NCBI GenBank assembly: GCA_020442465.1
Contig: JAGRJY010000043.1
Span: forward strand, 122,874 to 186,873
Origin: Lysobacterales bacterium
GTDB taxonomy: Bacteria; Pseudomonadota; Gammaproteobacteria; Xanthomonadales; Xanthomonadaceae
Length of the DNA stretch: 64,000 nt
Direction of reading: 5' to 3'
In this document: one piece after another, positions 34,947 to 46,842 of the stretch
Numbering within the stretch: the stretch's first letter is position 1
Layout: every line of letters begins with the position of its first letter
The notes under the pieces: generated by a model
The model's database searches: none
Seen by the model: only the letters and a program-made list of their open reading frames with translations
What the model was told of the DNA's origin: nothing
Position numbers and translations under genes: made by a program

Positions 34947-36641
34947 ATGGAGAAGATCTGGACCCGGCACTACCCCGAGGGCGTTCCGGCGGCGGTCGAC
35001 ACCGACCAGTACCGTTCGATTCCCGATCTGCTCGCCGAGAGCTTCGAGCGCTTCAAGCAGCGGGATGCCTATGTGTGCATGGGCCGGCACATGAGCTTCG
35101 CCGAACTCGACGAGCTGTCGCGGCGGTTCGCCGCCTTCCTGCAGGCGCGCGGCCTGAAGCGCGGGGATCGCGTGGCGGTGATGATGCCGAACGTGCTGCA
35201 GTATCCGGTCTGTGCCGCGGCCATCCTTCGCGCCGGCCTGGTGCTGGTCAACGTCAATCCGCTCTATACGCCGCGCGAGCTCAAGCACCAGCTCGCCGAC
35301 TCCGGCGCACGTGCCCTGGTCCTGCTGGAGAATTTCGCGACGACGGTGGAGAAGGTGGTCGCCGAACATCCGGTCGAACTGCTGGTCGTGGCCTCGATGG
35401 GTGATCTGCTCGGCTTTCCCAAGGGCGCGATCACGAACTTCGTGGTGCGTCGGGTGAAGAAGATGGTGCCGCCCTACTCGCTGCCGTCCGCCGTGCCGTT
35501 CAAGCGCGCGCTGGCCGAGGGCGCCGGACGCGCCCTGCAGCCGGTCGAGCTGGGCCAGGACGACGTGGCGGTGCTGCAGTACACCGGCGGGACCACGGGT
35601 GTGGCCAAGGGTGCCGTGCTGCTGCATCGCTCGCTGATCGCCGCCCTGCTCGCCTCGGAGGCGTGGATGCAGCCGGGGCTGAAGCGCAAGACCATGACCG
35701 GGCACATGCACATCGTCTGCGCGCTGCCGCTCTACCATGTGTTCGCGTTCGTGACCTGCTGCCTGCTCGGCATGCGCGCCGGCGGCTGCAACATCCTGAT
35801 CCCGAACCCGCGCGACATCGGCGGCCTGATCGACGCGTTGAAGCCCTTCCGCCTGCACGTCTTCCCGGCGGTCAACACGCTGTTCAATGCCGTGGCCAAC
35901 CACCCGCGCGCCAGCGAACTCGATTTCTCGGAGCTGATGATCTCGAACGGCGGCGGCACCGCCATCCAGGAAGCCGTGGCCAAGCGCTGGCTGGAGCTCA
36001 CCGGCTGTCCGGTCGTGGAAGGCTACGGCCTTACGGAATCGTCGTCCGGCATCACCTGCAATCCCACCGACAGCGCGGCCTACACCGGCACCATCGGCAT
36101 GCCGATGTCGAACGCCGAAGTGCGCCTGGTCGATGACGAGGATCGCGACGTCGGGCCCGGCGAACCCGGCGAGATCGCGCTGCGCAGCCCGCAGATGATG
36201 GCCGGCTACTGGCAGCGACCGGAAGAGACCGCGCAGTGCATGACCGCCGACGGCTTCTTCAAGACCGGTGATGTGGGCGTGATCGACGAGCGCGGCTACC
36301 TCAAGATCGTCGACCGCAAGAAGGACATGATCCTGGTGTCGGGGTTCAACGTGTACCCGAACGAGATCGAGGCCGTGGCCGCGGCGTGTCCGGGCGTGCT
36401 CGAAGCAGCGGCAATCGGCGTGCCCGACAAGAACAGCGGCGAAGCGGTGAAACTGTTCGTGGTGCGCAAGGACCCCGAGCTCAAGCTCGACCAGGTCAAG
36501 GCCTATCTGGCCGAGCACCTGACCGGCTACAAGAAACCCAAACACATCGAGTTCCGTGACGACCTGCCGAAGACCAACGTCGGCAAGATCCTGCGCCGCG
36601 AACTGCGTGACGCCGAACTGTCGAAGTCGGCGGCCACCTAG
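34947..36641 (+). CDS. fadD: Long-chain fatty acid-CoA ligase
   Basis: 564 aa. It activates long-chain fatty acids to acyl-CoA for beta-oxidation or lipid synthesis. The adenylation signature YTGGTTGVAKGA is at 212-223, the GYGLTESS block follows at about 360, and the fatty-acyl-CoA hinge and catalytic lysine in the C-terminal DLPKTNVGKILRRELRD are intact. AGGAGAGG precedes the ATG. An adjacent FadR-like regulator is not present. It is divergent from the c-di-GMP enzyme. Confidence 0.92.
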   Translation: MEKIWTRHYPEGVPAAVDTDQYRSIPDLLAESFERFKQRDAYVCMGRHMSFAELDELSRRFAAFLQARGLKRGDRVAVMMPNVLQYPVCAAAILRAGLVLVNVNPLYTPRELKHQLADSGARALVLLENFATTVEKVVAEHPVELLVVASMGDLLGFPKGAITNFVVRRVKKMVPPYSLPSAVPFKRALAEGAGRALQPVELGQDDVAVLQYTGGTTGVAKGAVLLHRSLIAALLASEAWMQPGLKRKTMTGHMHIVCALPLYHVFAFVTCCLLGMRAGGCNILIPNPRDIGGLIDALKPFRLHVFPAVNTLFNAVANHPRASELDFSELMISNGGGTAIQEAVAKRWLELTGCPVVEGYGLTESSSGITCNPTDSAAYTGTIGMPMSNAEVRLVDDEDRDVGPGEPGEIALRSPQMMAGYWQRPEETAQCMTADGFFKTGDVGVIDERGYLKIVDRKKDMILVSGFNVYPNEIEAVAAACPGVLEAAAIGVPDKNSGEAVKLFVVRKDPELKLDQVKAYLAEHLTGYKKPKHIEFRDDLPKTNVGKILRRELRDAELSKSAAT

Positions 36642-36826
36642 CCGACAGGCGTCACCCTGTGGTCGCGTGCGGCGACCGCGCCGCGCCGTGGGCCAAGGTG
36701 CCAGCCGCCAGCACGCGGCAACGTCAGCGGCCCCGCAGGCCTAGGCGCAGCGAGGCCGCTCTCCATCGCTGCGGACGGCCGCCCCATGCACTCGGCGCCG
36801 CTTGCCCGGACCAGCGACCGCGCACC

Positions 36827-36847
36827 CCCGGGCCTTGCCAGCCCGGG
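36827..36847. terminator. Hairpin between convergent fadD and the autotransporter-like gene
   Basis: Arms CCCGGGC and GCCCGGG (36827-36833 and 36841-36847) around a 7-base loop. No U tract on either strand. The rest of the 240-bp gap shows nothing I can name. Confidence 0.35.
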
Positions 36848-36881
36848 CGCTCGATGCATGGCCCGGATTCGGGCGTGGCGC

Positions 36882-38621
36882 TCAGAGTTCGATACGCAGA
36901 CCCAGGCTCCAGTAGTCCTGCTCGGTGTCCTGCAGCGAGAACAGGCGTCGATAGCTGATGAAGCCGGAGATGCCGTGCGGGAACAGGGCCGACAACGATA
37001 CGGCGGCCTCCGCGTAGCGGTCGTCGATCGGTGAAGTCGGCAGACTGAAGCCAGGGCCCTGCGTGTCGTTGACGAAACGACCGGTCAGCGCCTCGGCCTC
37101 GTCTTCGAGCTGCAGCACGCGATGCAGTTCGATCTGTGGCAGCAGCACACCGCCTGACCACGAAACCGTCCAGCTCGCGCTCAGGCCCATTCGAGCCAGC
37201 AACGATCGGATGCTCTGCCGGTCCAGCGCCACGGCAAAGGCATCGCTGCCCTGCACCGCCTGCTCGGCGAAGGCATCGATATCGAGCTTGGCGTACTCGA
37301 GAGCCAGGCGCGGACCGATGGTGAACCCGCCTTCGCGGAAGTCGTAGCCCGCGCCGACCGAGGCGAAGCTCAGGTCGGTGTCGGCGCTGCCGCGCAGGAT
37401 GTCGACCGCCGACAGCGACTCGTCGTCGGTCACCGCTTCAAAGCGGGCAACGCGGGTCTGGTCGAGCTCGCCGTTGCCGAAGCCGAAGCTGCCGTCGACC
37501 CAGCCGTTCTCCGCCGAATAGCTCAGGTAGATCAGCGCATTGGTCTGATCCATGTCGATGTCGCCGGAATCGCCGTCGAGATCGGCCTCGAATTCGGTGC
37601 GGCCGAGCGCGGCGCCGATGACCCAGTTGGCATCGATGCGGCGGTCGAAGCCCAGGGTGAGCTGCTGGCTGTCGCTGCGGTAGCCGCTTTCCACCGACGT
37701 GGTGTCGCGGCGGCCGTCGCCGATACTGGCCGAGGCGAACAGGCCCCAGCCCGAGCCGAGCAGGTCATCGCCCGCTTCCTCGGCGGCAGCCGGCAGGAAG
37801 GCGTGCACGCCTTCGACCGACACGTCGGTGAGCGACAGACCGGTGCCGCCGCCGTGACGCACCGCATCGAGCCGGCGCGCGATGGCGCCCATCTGCCCGC
37901 CGGCCAGCATGCGGAAGCCGCGACGCTGGCTGGACAGCTCTTCGCCGACCACCCCACGCAGGGTATCGACCAGCTGCCGTGCAGCCTGCGGATCGCGCAG
38001 GGCGAGGCGCAGCAGCTGGCAGCGGCGATCGAGCTCGCTGCCCTGGGGCGGACGATCGGTGGCGCAGAGCTGGGCCAGATTGACCAGCTGCGAGGCGATC
38101 AGCGGATCAGGCGTGTTGTTGATGATGACCTGCAGACGGTCCTGCAGCGAAGCGGGATCGTCATCGTCATCGCGGATCAGCAGATCGAACTGGGTGTTGG
38201 GGCCCAGCGCATAGCAAGGGCTGGGTCGCAGCACGATGCGCACGGTTTCGTCAGGCTCGGAGACGTTGTCGTCGACGATCTGGATCGGCAGCGACGCCAT
38301 GGTCTGGCCCTGCGGGATCGGCGGCACCGACGGGTTGCTGTTGAAGTCCTCGCCGGGCCGCGCCGTGCCGCCGACCAGATCGAGGTCGATGCACACGCCG
38401 CCTTCGGGCGCGGGACGGTCGAGCACGAGGTCGATCGTCACCGGTGCCTGCGAACCCTCCGTGGCCACGGCGCGACTCACCGCGATCGAAAGCACGGGGC
38501 GACCGTCCTGCTGTGCCATCACCAGACCCGGCCACGCGAAGGACACCAGCAGGCCAATCACCCAACGGTTCGCCCGACCTCCCCTGCCGTGTCTCGCCGA
38601 CCGCCGCGCGCCGTTGCTCAT
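36882..38621 (-). CDS. Calx-beta/autotransporter-domain outer-membrane protein
   Basis: 579 aa. A signal-like start (hydrophobic WVIGLLVSFAWPGLVMAQ after an Arg-rich leader) is followed by a Calx-beta repeat (about 38-140: LVGGTARPGEDF, then IVDDNVSEPDETVRIVL). A helical linker (about 150-260) leads to a long C-terminal beta-barrel region (about 290-579) that ends in WSLGLRIEL and resembles an autotransporter translocator. A passenger of only one Calx-beta domain is short for this class. The barrel is rich in Asp and aromatic residues. The adhesin/Ca-binding role is inferred from the domain. GGGG precedes the ATG. Confidence 0.78.
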   Translation of the reverse strand: MSNGARRSARHGRGGRANRWVIGLLVSFAWPGLVMAQQDGRPVLSIAVSRAVATEGSQAPVTIDLVLDRPAPEGGVCIDLDLVGGTARPGEDFNSNPSVPPIPQGQTMASLPIQIVDDNVSEPDETVRIVLRPSPCYALGPNTQFDLLIRDDDDDPASLQDRLQVIINNTPDPLIASQLVNLAQLCATDRPPQGSELDRRCQLLRLALRDPQAARQLVDTLRGVVGEELSSQRRGFRMLAGGQMGAIARRLDAVRHGGGTGLSLTDVSVEGVHAFLPAAAEEAGDDLLGSGWGLFASASIGDGRRDTTSVESGYRSDSQQLTLGFDRRIDANWVIGAALGRTEFEADLDGDSGDIDMDQTNALIYLSYSAENGWVDGSFGFGNGELDQTRVARFEAVTDDESLSAVDILRGSADTDLSFASVGAGYDFREGGFTIGPRLALEYAKLDIDAFAEQAVQGSDAFAVALDRQSIRSLLARMGLSASWTVSWSGGVLLPQIELHRVLQLEDEAEALTGRFVNDTQGPGFSLPTSPIDDRYAEAAVSLSALFPHGISGFISYRRLFSLQDTEQDYWSLGLRIEL

Positions 38622-38844
38622 CGTGCTTCCCCTGAATCGCTCCCCGAGTGGCCGAAAGTTCTCACAATCGACCTGCCAGCGCCAGCCTCGCGGCACGGGC
38701 TAGGCCAGTCGTTCGCGCGAGGTTGGCACGCGCGCCCATCGCCGCGTTCTGCGGGTACCGAAGGGCAGCAGGGATGCTCGAATCGGCGACGAGCGAAGGC
38801 GACACGGCACGAGCTGCGCACCGCGCACGCCTGCAACGCCGCGC

Positions 38845-39774
38845 TCAATCCCAGAATGCGCGGATACCGGCGACGCCTTGTGCGCCATGAGTTCGCGCGA
38901 GCACGACCTGCCCTGGCCCGAGCCCGCCCAGCGCGTAGATCGGCAGTGCGCAGCTCGCCCGCATCGCCTCGAAACCGTCCCAGCCCAGGGCTGCGCGATC
39001 AGGATGGGTAGGCGTGGGCATCACCGCGCCCACCAGCGCGGCGTCGATGCGCAACTCGGTGGCTCGCGCAAGCTCGGCCAGGTCATGACAGGCGGCGGTG
39101 AGCATGCCCGCGCATGGCGGTCTTTCGCGCAGTGCACGCAGCTGGGCCGAGCGGAGGTGCAGGCCCAGGCCAAGCCGCTCGGCGCCATCGATGTCGCCGT
39201 TGAGCAGAAGCGCGCCGCGCCATTGCTCAGCCGTCGCGGCATCGCGAAGACGCCGGGCGACATCGCGATTGCGCTGCGCAGTCAGCGAAGGACGGCGGAT
39301 CTGGATGGCGCCCACGCCGCGCTGCATGCACCGCAGGGCGCCCTGCAGCAGGGTCGCATCGTCGGTCGCATCCTCGGGGGTGATGGCGATGTGCTGCGGC
39401 AGGTTCAGGGCCGCCACGGCGGGAAGGTCGGCCGGGGGCATCGGCAGGGTGCCCAGCTCGCCCTCATGCATCCAGCGCAGCGCCTGGCCTTCTCGGCCCC
39501 GCGGCTGTCCGGACCAGGCCTGCACCACACGGACTTCCAGCGCGATCGACTTGCCCGGGTACCGATACGGAATGCGGATGAGCGCGGCCGAGCTTTCGAC
39601 CTCGATGCCAAGCTCTTCGTGCAGCTCACGCGTCAGCGCCGCGTGCGCCGACTCGCCGGCCTCGATCTTGCCCCCGGGGAACTCCCACAGACCGTCGAGA
39701 TCGCCGCCGCGCCGCTGCGCGAGCAGAATGCGACCCGAATCGTCGCGGATGACACCGCCGACGACCGAGATCAT
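38845..39774 (-). CDS. mutT: Nudix hydrolase fused to a thiamine-phosphate-synthase-like domain
   Basis: 309 aa. N-terminal MutT half (1-130) with the full Nudix box: GGKIEAGESAHAALTRELHEELG, in which the REx2EE glutamates are present. The C-terminal half (about 130-309) reads as a ThiE/TenI-like TIM barrel (AIQIRRPSLTAQ, ALGGLGPGQV) but lacks a clear thiazole-phosphate site. The two-domain form is known in gammaproteobacteria next to secA, where it is treated as an 8-oxo-dGTP pyrophosphohydrolase; the second half has no proven reaction. It follows secA at 90 bp. Confidence 0.87.
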   Translation of the reverse strand: MISVVGGVIRDDSGRILLAQRRGGDLDGLWEFPGGKIEAGESAHAALTRELHEELGIEVESSAALIRIPYRYPGKSIALEVRVVQAWSGQPRGREGQALRWMHEGELGTLPMPPADLPAVAALNLPQHIAITPEDATDDATLLQGALRCMQRGVGAIQIRRPSLTAQRNRDVARRLRDAATAEQWRGALLLNGDIDGAERLGLGLHLRSAQLRALRERPPCAGMLTAACHDLAELARATELRIDAALVGAVMPTPTHPDRAALGWDGFEAMRASCALPIYALGGLGPGQVVLARTHGAQGVAGIRAFWD

Positions 39775-39864
39775 GTCAGCGTCGCGCTCGTGGTCGCGCG
39801 CTGATCGCCCGGATGCCGGACGATCAGGCTGCCGGGGCAACGTGCGCCGCGACCCGGCGACGGC

Positions 39865-42600
<2,736 letters not shown>

Positions 42601-42644
42601 GGGAATTTCCAGCTGGGCGGGCGTCTTGCGCCGCGATCGAAAGC

Positions 42645-42666
42645 GAAAAGGCCGCCCAAGGCGGCC
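42645..42666 (-). terminator. Intrinsic terminator of the M23 peptidase gene
   Basis: 7-bp stem (42650-42656 with 42660-42666) with a three-base loop, followed on the minus strand by TTTT. It stands about 95 bp after the M23 stop and 45 bp ahead of secA. Confidence 0.7.
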
Positions 42667-42760
42667 GAACGTGCATTGTACCTTGGGGCGCGATGCGGGC
42701 GAATCAAGCCCGCTGCGGGTGGCGCCCGGGTTGGCGCCGGGTCGCGCTGTCCGTCGGGCC

Positions 42761-43690
42761 TCAGCCGCGCTCGGACATCGCCTTCAGATAGCCGGCGGGA
42801 TTGACCGCGCGGTCGTTCAGCCAGACCTCGAAGTGCACGTGCACGCCGGTGGCGCGGCCGGTGCGGCCCATCTTCGCGATCACTTCGCCCGAACGGACGC
42901 GCTGACCCGGCTTCACCAGCAGTTCCGAATTGTGCGCGTAGCGGGTCATGTAGCCATTGCCATGATCGATGTCGACCATGTTGCCGTAGCCCGGATGGCG
43001 GCCGGAGAACGCGACCACGCCGTCGGCGACGGCGAGGATGTCGGCGCCGAGCTGGCCATGGAAGTCGATACCGCTGTGGAATTCCTGATGCGCGGTGAAC
43101 GGATCGGTACGCATGCCGTAGCGCGAGCTCGCGTAGCCGGCCCGCACGGGCAGGCCCGCCGGCAGCAAGGCGGTTTCCACTTCGCGATCCAGCAGCATGG
43201 TCTCGAGTACTTCGAGCTGCCGGTCCTGCTGCGAGAGCCGCGCCGCGAACAGATCCAGCGCGTCGCGGATCTGCTGCTCGCTGGTGTTGGCGAGCTGGGT
43301 GGGCGATTCCGGGCCACCGATGGCCGGCGGTTCGGAGAAGTCGAACTCGCCGTCGTCGAGCCGCGCGCTGCGGGTCAGGCGCTCGCCGAGCGCATCGATG
43401 CGGGTGGACTGGGCCTGCAGCTCGCCGAGCCGCACCGCCAGAGCGTTCAATTCGCGGTCGAGGTCGGCACGCACGGACTGCACGTCCGCCTGCTGCGCCT
43501 TGAGCTCGCCGCGGACCTTGTTGAGATCGACCAGCGCTGCCGACGCGGGGTCGTGCAGTGCCAGCGCAAGTCCGGCGCCGATACCGCCGACCAGCAGCAG
43601 CACGCCGGCCAGTGCGGTCCAGACAAGGGGTTCCCTTGCCGAAATTTTCTTCGGGTAGCGCAGAAACTTGGCTACGATAATGATGTTCAT
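42761..43690 (-). CDS. M23 (LytM-type) metallopeptidase, membrane-anchored
   Basis: 309 aa. One transmembrane helix (about 22-45), a coiled coil (about 52-110), then a linker and an M23 domain. The HxxxD zinc ligands are His205 and Asp209 (HSGIDFHG) and the HxH pair is His284/His286 (GVHVHFEVW), so it can be an active endopeptidase. Located upstream of secA as in xanthomonads. It resembles EnvC/MepM-class proteins; whether it cleaves cross-links or activates amidases is open. The start is the ATG in [13 protein letters not shown]; its coding start is divergent from the DUF721 gene, with only a few bases between or overlapping. Confidence 0.88.
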   Translation of the reverse strand: MNIIIVAKFLRYPKKISAREPLVWTALAGVLLLVGGIGAGLALALHDPASAALVDLNKVRGELKAQQADVQSVRADLDRELNALAVRLGELQAQSTRIDALGERLTRSARLDDGEFDFSEPPAIGGPESPTQLANTSEQQIRDALDLFAARLSQQDRQLEVLETMLLDREVETALLPAGLPVRAGYASSRYGMRTDPFTAHQEFHSGIDFHGQLGADILAVADGVVAFSGRHPGYGNMVDIDHGNGYMTRYAHNSELLVKPGQRVRSGEVIAKMGRTGRATGVHVHFEVWLNDRAVNPAGYLKAMSERG

Positions 43691-44162
43691 CGAGAACGGC
43701 CATCCATGTCGTTTGCCCGTGCAGCCCACCGGCCCCCGCGATTTCAAGCTCCCCCTCGAGAGTCTCGAATCCGGCGACTGGCGGTCGCTGGTCCAGCGCA
43801 GCCATTGGCTGGACGCGCTCGACTGGCAACTGCGTCAGTCCCTGCCGCCGCCGTTGGCCAGTCGTTGCCGATTGACCAATGTCCGCGACAGCAGGCTTGT
43901 CTTTCGCGTCGAGGCCGGCGCCTGGGCCAACGCCCTGAGACTGGCGAGCGACCGATTGCTCGGTGAAGCCCGCAAGCTGGGCGTCGAGGCGCATGCCTTG
44001 ACCTTGAAAGTGGCAACGATGCAGCCCGTTCCCGCGGACCTCACACCGCCAACACCCCTTTCCCCCGCCGCTCGCGATGCCCTGCGTGCTGCGGCTGCTG
44101 CAGTCAGCGACCCCGCGTTGCGGGACCAGCTGCTGCGAATGGCCTCCCTGGCCGAATCCTGA
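43683..44162 (+). CDS. DUF721 (DciA-like) protein
   Basis: 159 aa from this ATG. Residues about 35-105 match the DUF721 domain: LPPPLASRCRLTNVRDSRLVFRV, then AWANALRLASDRLLGEARKLG. DciA proteins of this family help load the replicative helicase in bacteria without DnaC. The C-terminal part (Pro/Ala-rich, then a helix ALRDQLLRMASLAES) is specific to this branch. The start is uncertain: ATG 43683 would overlap the divergent M23 start by 8 bp, and GTG 43719 is a plausible alternative that leaves a gap; neither has a ribosome-binding site. The end is firm. Convergent with lpxC. Confidence 0.75.
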   Translation: MFIENGHPCRLPVQPTGPRDFKLPLESLESGDWRSLVQRSHWLDALDWQLRQSLPPPLASRCRLTNVRDSRLVFRVEAGAWANALRLASDRLLGEARKLGVEAHALTLKVATMQPVPADLTPPTPLSPAARDALRAAAAAVSDPALRDQLLRMASLAES

Positions 44163-44229
44163 TTCCTTGAGGACACACTACCTGTCCCCGTTCACCCGGA
44201 ACTGGGCAGGGCGACACGTTTTGAAACGT

Positions 44230-45144
44230 CTAGACCGAGGCCTGCGCCGGATGGGCGTAGGAAATCGGCGCGGTCGCCGGGTCGTCGAAGGTCACTTCCT
44301 CCCACGCCGACGTATCGGCACGCAGGGCACGCAGCAACTGATTGTTCAGCTGGTGGCCCGACTTGTAGCCGTAGAACGCGCCGATCAGCGAATGACCGAG
44401 CAGGTACAGGTCGCCGATGGCATCGAGAATCTTGTGCTTGACGAATTCGTCTTCGTAGCGAAGGCCGTCTTCGTTGAGCACGCGGTAGTCGTCGAGCACG
44501 ATGGCGTTGTCCATCGAGCCGCCGAGCGCGAGATTGCGCTCACGCAGGAACTCGATGTCCTTCATGAACCCGAAGGTGCGCGCGCGGCTGACTTCTTTCA
44601 CGAACGAGGTGGTCGAGAAATCGATCTCGGCCGAGGACGTCGCGCGGGTGAACACCGGATGGTTGAAGTCGATCGCGAAGCCGACCTTGAAGCCGTCGAA
44701 CGGCTCGAAGCGGGCCCACTTGTCACCGTCGCGCACGACGACGGGATTCTTGATGCGGATGAAGCGCTTCGGGCTGGCCTGCTCTTCGATGCCCGCCGAC
44801 TGCAGCAGGAACACGAACGGGCCTGCGGAACCATCCATGATCGGCACTTCGGCCGCGGACAGATCGACATAGGCATTGTCGATGCCGAGACCGGCGATCG
44901 CCGAGAGCAGATGCTCGATCGTGGCGACGCGCACGCCGTCCTGGACCAGGGTGGTCGACAGGCTGGTGTCCCCTACCTTTTCCGCGCACGCGCGAATTTC
45001 CACCGGTTCGTCGAGATCGACGCGGCGGAAAACGATGCCGGTGTCGACCGCAGCGGGACGCAGCGTCATATAGACCTTGTCGCCCGAATGCAGTCCGACG
45101 CCCGTGGCGCGGATGGTATTCTTGAGGGTTCTTTGTTTGATCAT
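44230..45144 (-). CDS. lpxC: UDP-3-O-acyl-N-acetylglucosamine deacetylase
   Basis: 304 aa. The committed, zinc-dependent step of lipid A synthesis. Zinc ligand His78 lies in [25 protein letters not shown] carries the second histidine and aspartate, and the catalytic GHxxNN block reads GHQLNNQLL. The N-terminus ([21 protein letters not shown]) is the family start. GGAG about 10 bases upstream supports the ATG at 45144. A good promoter candidate lies 43-70 bp upstream. It terminates the dcw cluster as usual. Confidence 0.96.
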   Translation of the reverse strand: MIKQRTLKNTIRATGVGLHSGDKVYMTLRPAAVDTGIVFRRVDLDEPVEIRACAEKVGDTSLSTTLVQDGVRVATIEHLLSAIAGLGIDNAYVDLSAAEVPIMDGSAGPFVFLLQSAGIEEQASPKRFIRIKNPVVVRDGDKWARFEPFDGFKVGFAIDFNHPVFTRATSSAEIDFSTTSFVKEVSRARTFGFMKDIEFLRERNLALGGSMDNAIVLDDYRVLNEDGLRYEDEFVKHKILDAIGDLYLLGHSLIGAFYGYKSGHQLNNQLLRALRADTSAWEEVTFDDPATAPISYAHPAQASV

Positions 45145-45186
45145 TCGGTGCGTTCTCCGGGGCAGGAGCACGGCAAAAGCGTCCGG

Positions 45187-45214
45187 AGCATAGCACAGCA
45201 AGCCCCGCACGCAA
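45187..45214 (-). promoter_or_regulatory. Candidate lpxC promoter with extended -10
   Basis: TATGCT (45187-45192) is preceded by TGc (extended -10) and, 16 bases upstream, by TTGCGT (45209-45214). The 43 bases between this and the ATG hold the ribosome-binding site. The -35 is weak. Confidence 0.55.
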
Positions 45215-45511
45215 GCTCAACGCAACGAAAACGAGACGGCCTTGTCGCTTTTGCGCAACATTGCGCCGCTAACCTGACAGACCGCCGTGCAACGGCGCGT
45301 GAATACCGGCCGCGGACCGAGTGCCTCCCCTCGCCGGCGCGAGTATCGCCCGCCCGGACTGCCGGAGCTCCCCGCGACGCACCGAACCGTCCCGCTCGAA
45401 CGGAAAGACGTGCTTCGGCCGTTCGCTGCCTTGGCCGACCAAACCGCGGCGAAGCACAGCCCGGGTGGCGGAGCCAAACCCGGTCCCGAGCTGTGCTTCA
45501 GCCCGCGGCAA

Positions 45512-45549
45512 CACGGACTCCGGCCCCGGGCGGGGGGCCGGTATCCGTG
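45512..45549 (-). terminator. Long hairpin at the end of ftsZ
   Basis: Nested arms: outer CACGGA/TCCGTG (45512-45517, 45544-45549) and inner CCGGCCCC/GGGGCCGG (45520-45527, 45534-45541), separated by 2-base mismatches, around a 6-base loop. It begins two bases past the ftsZ stop codon. No U tract. Confidence 0.55.
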
Positions 45550-45551
45550 GT

Positions 45552-46727
45552 TCAGTCGGCCTGTCGGCGCAGGAACGCCGGAATGTCGAGGTAGTCGAGA
45601 CCGCCTTCCTTGTTGGCGGCCTCCGGCTTGCCTGGCGCAGCCGGCACCTGCTCCACCGAGGCCATGGCGACGTGGTCGACCTGGCCAGTGGTCGCGTTGC
45701 GCACCAGCTTCACCTGCGGACGCTGCACCGCCTCCACCCGGGTCTCCTGCCGCACCGGCTGGCGCGCGGCCATCCGGTTCAGACCGGTGGCGACCACCGT
45801 GACGCGCACTTCGTCCTTCATTTCGGGATCGATGACGTTGCCGATCACCACGGTCGCGTCTTCCGAGGCAAATTCCTCGATCGTGCGGCCGATATCGCTG
45901 AACTCGTGCATGGTGAAGTCCGAGCCCGAGGTGATGTTGACCAGAATGCCGCAGGCGCCGGACAGGTTGACGTCGTCGAGCAGCGGATTGCTGATGGCCG
46001 CTTCGGCCGCCGCCATCGCACGATCATCGCCCCGCGCATGGCCGGTCCCCATCATCGCCATGCCCATCTCGCTCATCACCGTGCGCACATCGGCGAAGTC
46101 GACGTTGATCAGACCGGGACGCACGATCAGGTCGGCGATGCCCTGCACCGCGCCCTGCAGCACGTCGTTGGCCGCGCGGAAGGCCTGCAGCATGGTCGCC
46201 TCGCGACCGAGCACGGTGATCAGCTTCTCATTGGGAATCGTGATCAGCGAGTCGCAGTGGTTGGCCAGCTCGTCGATGCCCTTGAGCGCGACCTGCATGC
46301 GCCGACGGCCCTCGAACTGGAACGGCTTGGTGACCACGGCGACCGTCAGGATGCCCATTTCCTTGGCCAGCTGGGCAATCACCGGGGCAGCGCCGGTGCC
46401 GGTACCACCACCCATGCCGGCGGTGATGAACACCATGTCGGCGCCGGTCAGTGCCTCGACGATGCGCTCACGATCCTCCAGCGCGGCCTGACGGCCGACT
46501 TCCGGGTTCGCACCGGCACCCAGACCCTTGGTCACGTTCGGACCGAGCTGCAGGATGGACTTGGCGCCCACGCCCTGGATCGCCTGCGAATCGGTGTTCG
46601 CGCAGATGAACTCCACGCCCTCCACATTGCTGCTCACCATGTGCGCCACGGCATTGCCCCCGCCGCCGCCGACGCCCACGACCTTGATCACCGCATTGGG
46701 TGCGACCTTTTCCACGAAATCAAACAT
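45552..46727 (-). CDS. ftsZ: Cell division protein FtsZ
   Basis: 391 aa. The tubulin-like GTPase that forms the division ring. The GTP-binding signature GGGTGTG is at 106-112, the T7 loop reads NVDFADVRTVMSEMG, and the C-terminal peptide DYLDIPAFLRRQ, which binds FtsA and other partners, is intact. AGGAGATGGAG precedes the ATG. The linker (about 320-375) is short and mixed. The last step of the dcw translation chain; a 115-bp gap separates it from ftsA. Confidence 0.97.
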   Translation of the reverse strand: MFDFVEKVAPNAVIKVVGVGGGGGNAVAHMVSSNVEGVEFICANTDSQAIQGVGAKSILQLGPNVTKGLGAGANPEVGRQAALEDRERIVEALTGADMVFITAGMGGGTGTGAAPVIAQLAKEMGILTVAVVTKPFQFEGRRRMQVALKGIDELANHCDSLITIPNEKLITVLGREATMLQAFRAANDVLQGAVQGIADLIVRPGLINVDFADVRTVMSEMGMAMMGTGHARGDDRAMAAAEAAISNPLLDDVNLSGACGILVNITSGSDFTMHEFSDIGRTIEEFASEDATVVIGNVIDPEMKDEVRVTVVATGLNRMAARQPVRQETRVEAVQRPQVKLVRNATTGQVDHVAMASVEQVPAAPGKPEAANKEGGLDYLDIPAFLRRQAD

Positions 46728-46842
46728 GGCTCCATCTCCTGTTGATGCTTTGAATTTGTCGTTCTTCTTGATTCGGTTTGGTGACGCGGCAGTGCTTGAA
46801 GCTCAGCGGTCCGTACGCTCCGCCCGGATACGGTCCGCTCAT

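Larger units (their letters stand above)
45145..45551. other. ftsZ-lpxC intergenic region
   Basis: 407 bp without a gene. It contains the lpxC promoter candidate (45187-45214), the perfect inverted repeat GCGCAACATTGCGC (45253-45266), and the long hairpin ending ftsZ (45512-45549). Everything between is G+C-rich and unassigned. Confidence 0.5.

Noticed and set aside
36642..36881. A small gene between fadD and the autotransporter-like gene
   Set aside because: Short open frames there have no ribosome-binding site, and the stretch holds a terminator-like hairpin.
43706..43966. An ATG start at 43706 for the DUF721 gene
   Set aside because: It is out of frame with the DUF721 domain.
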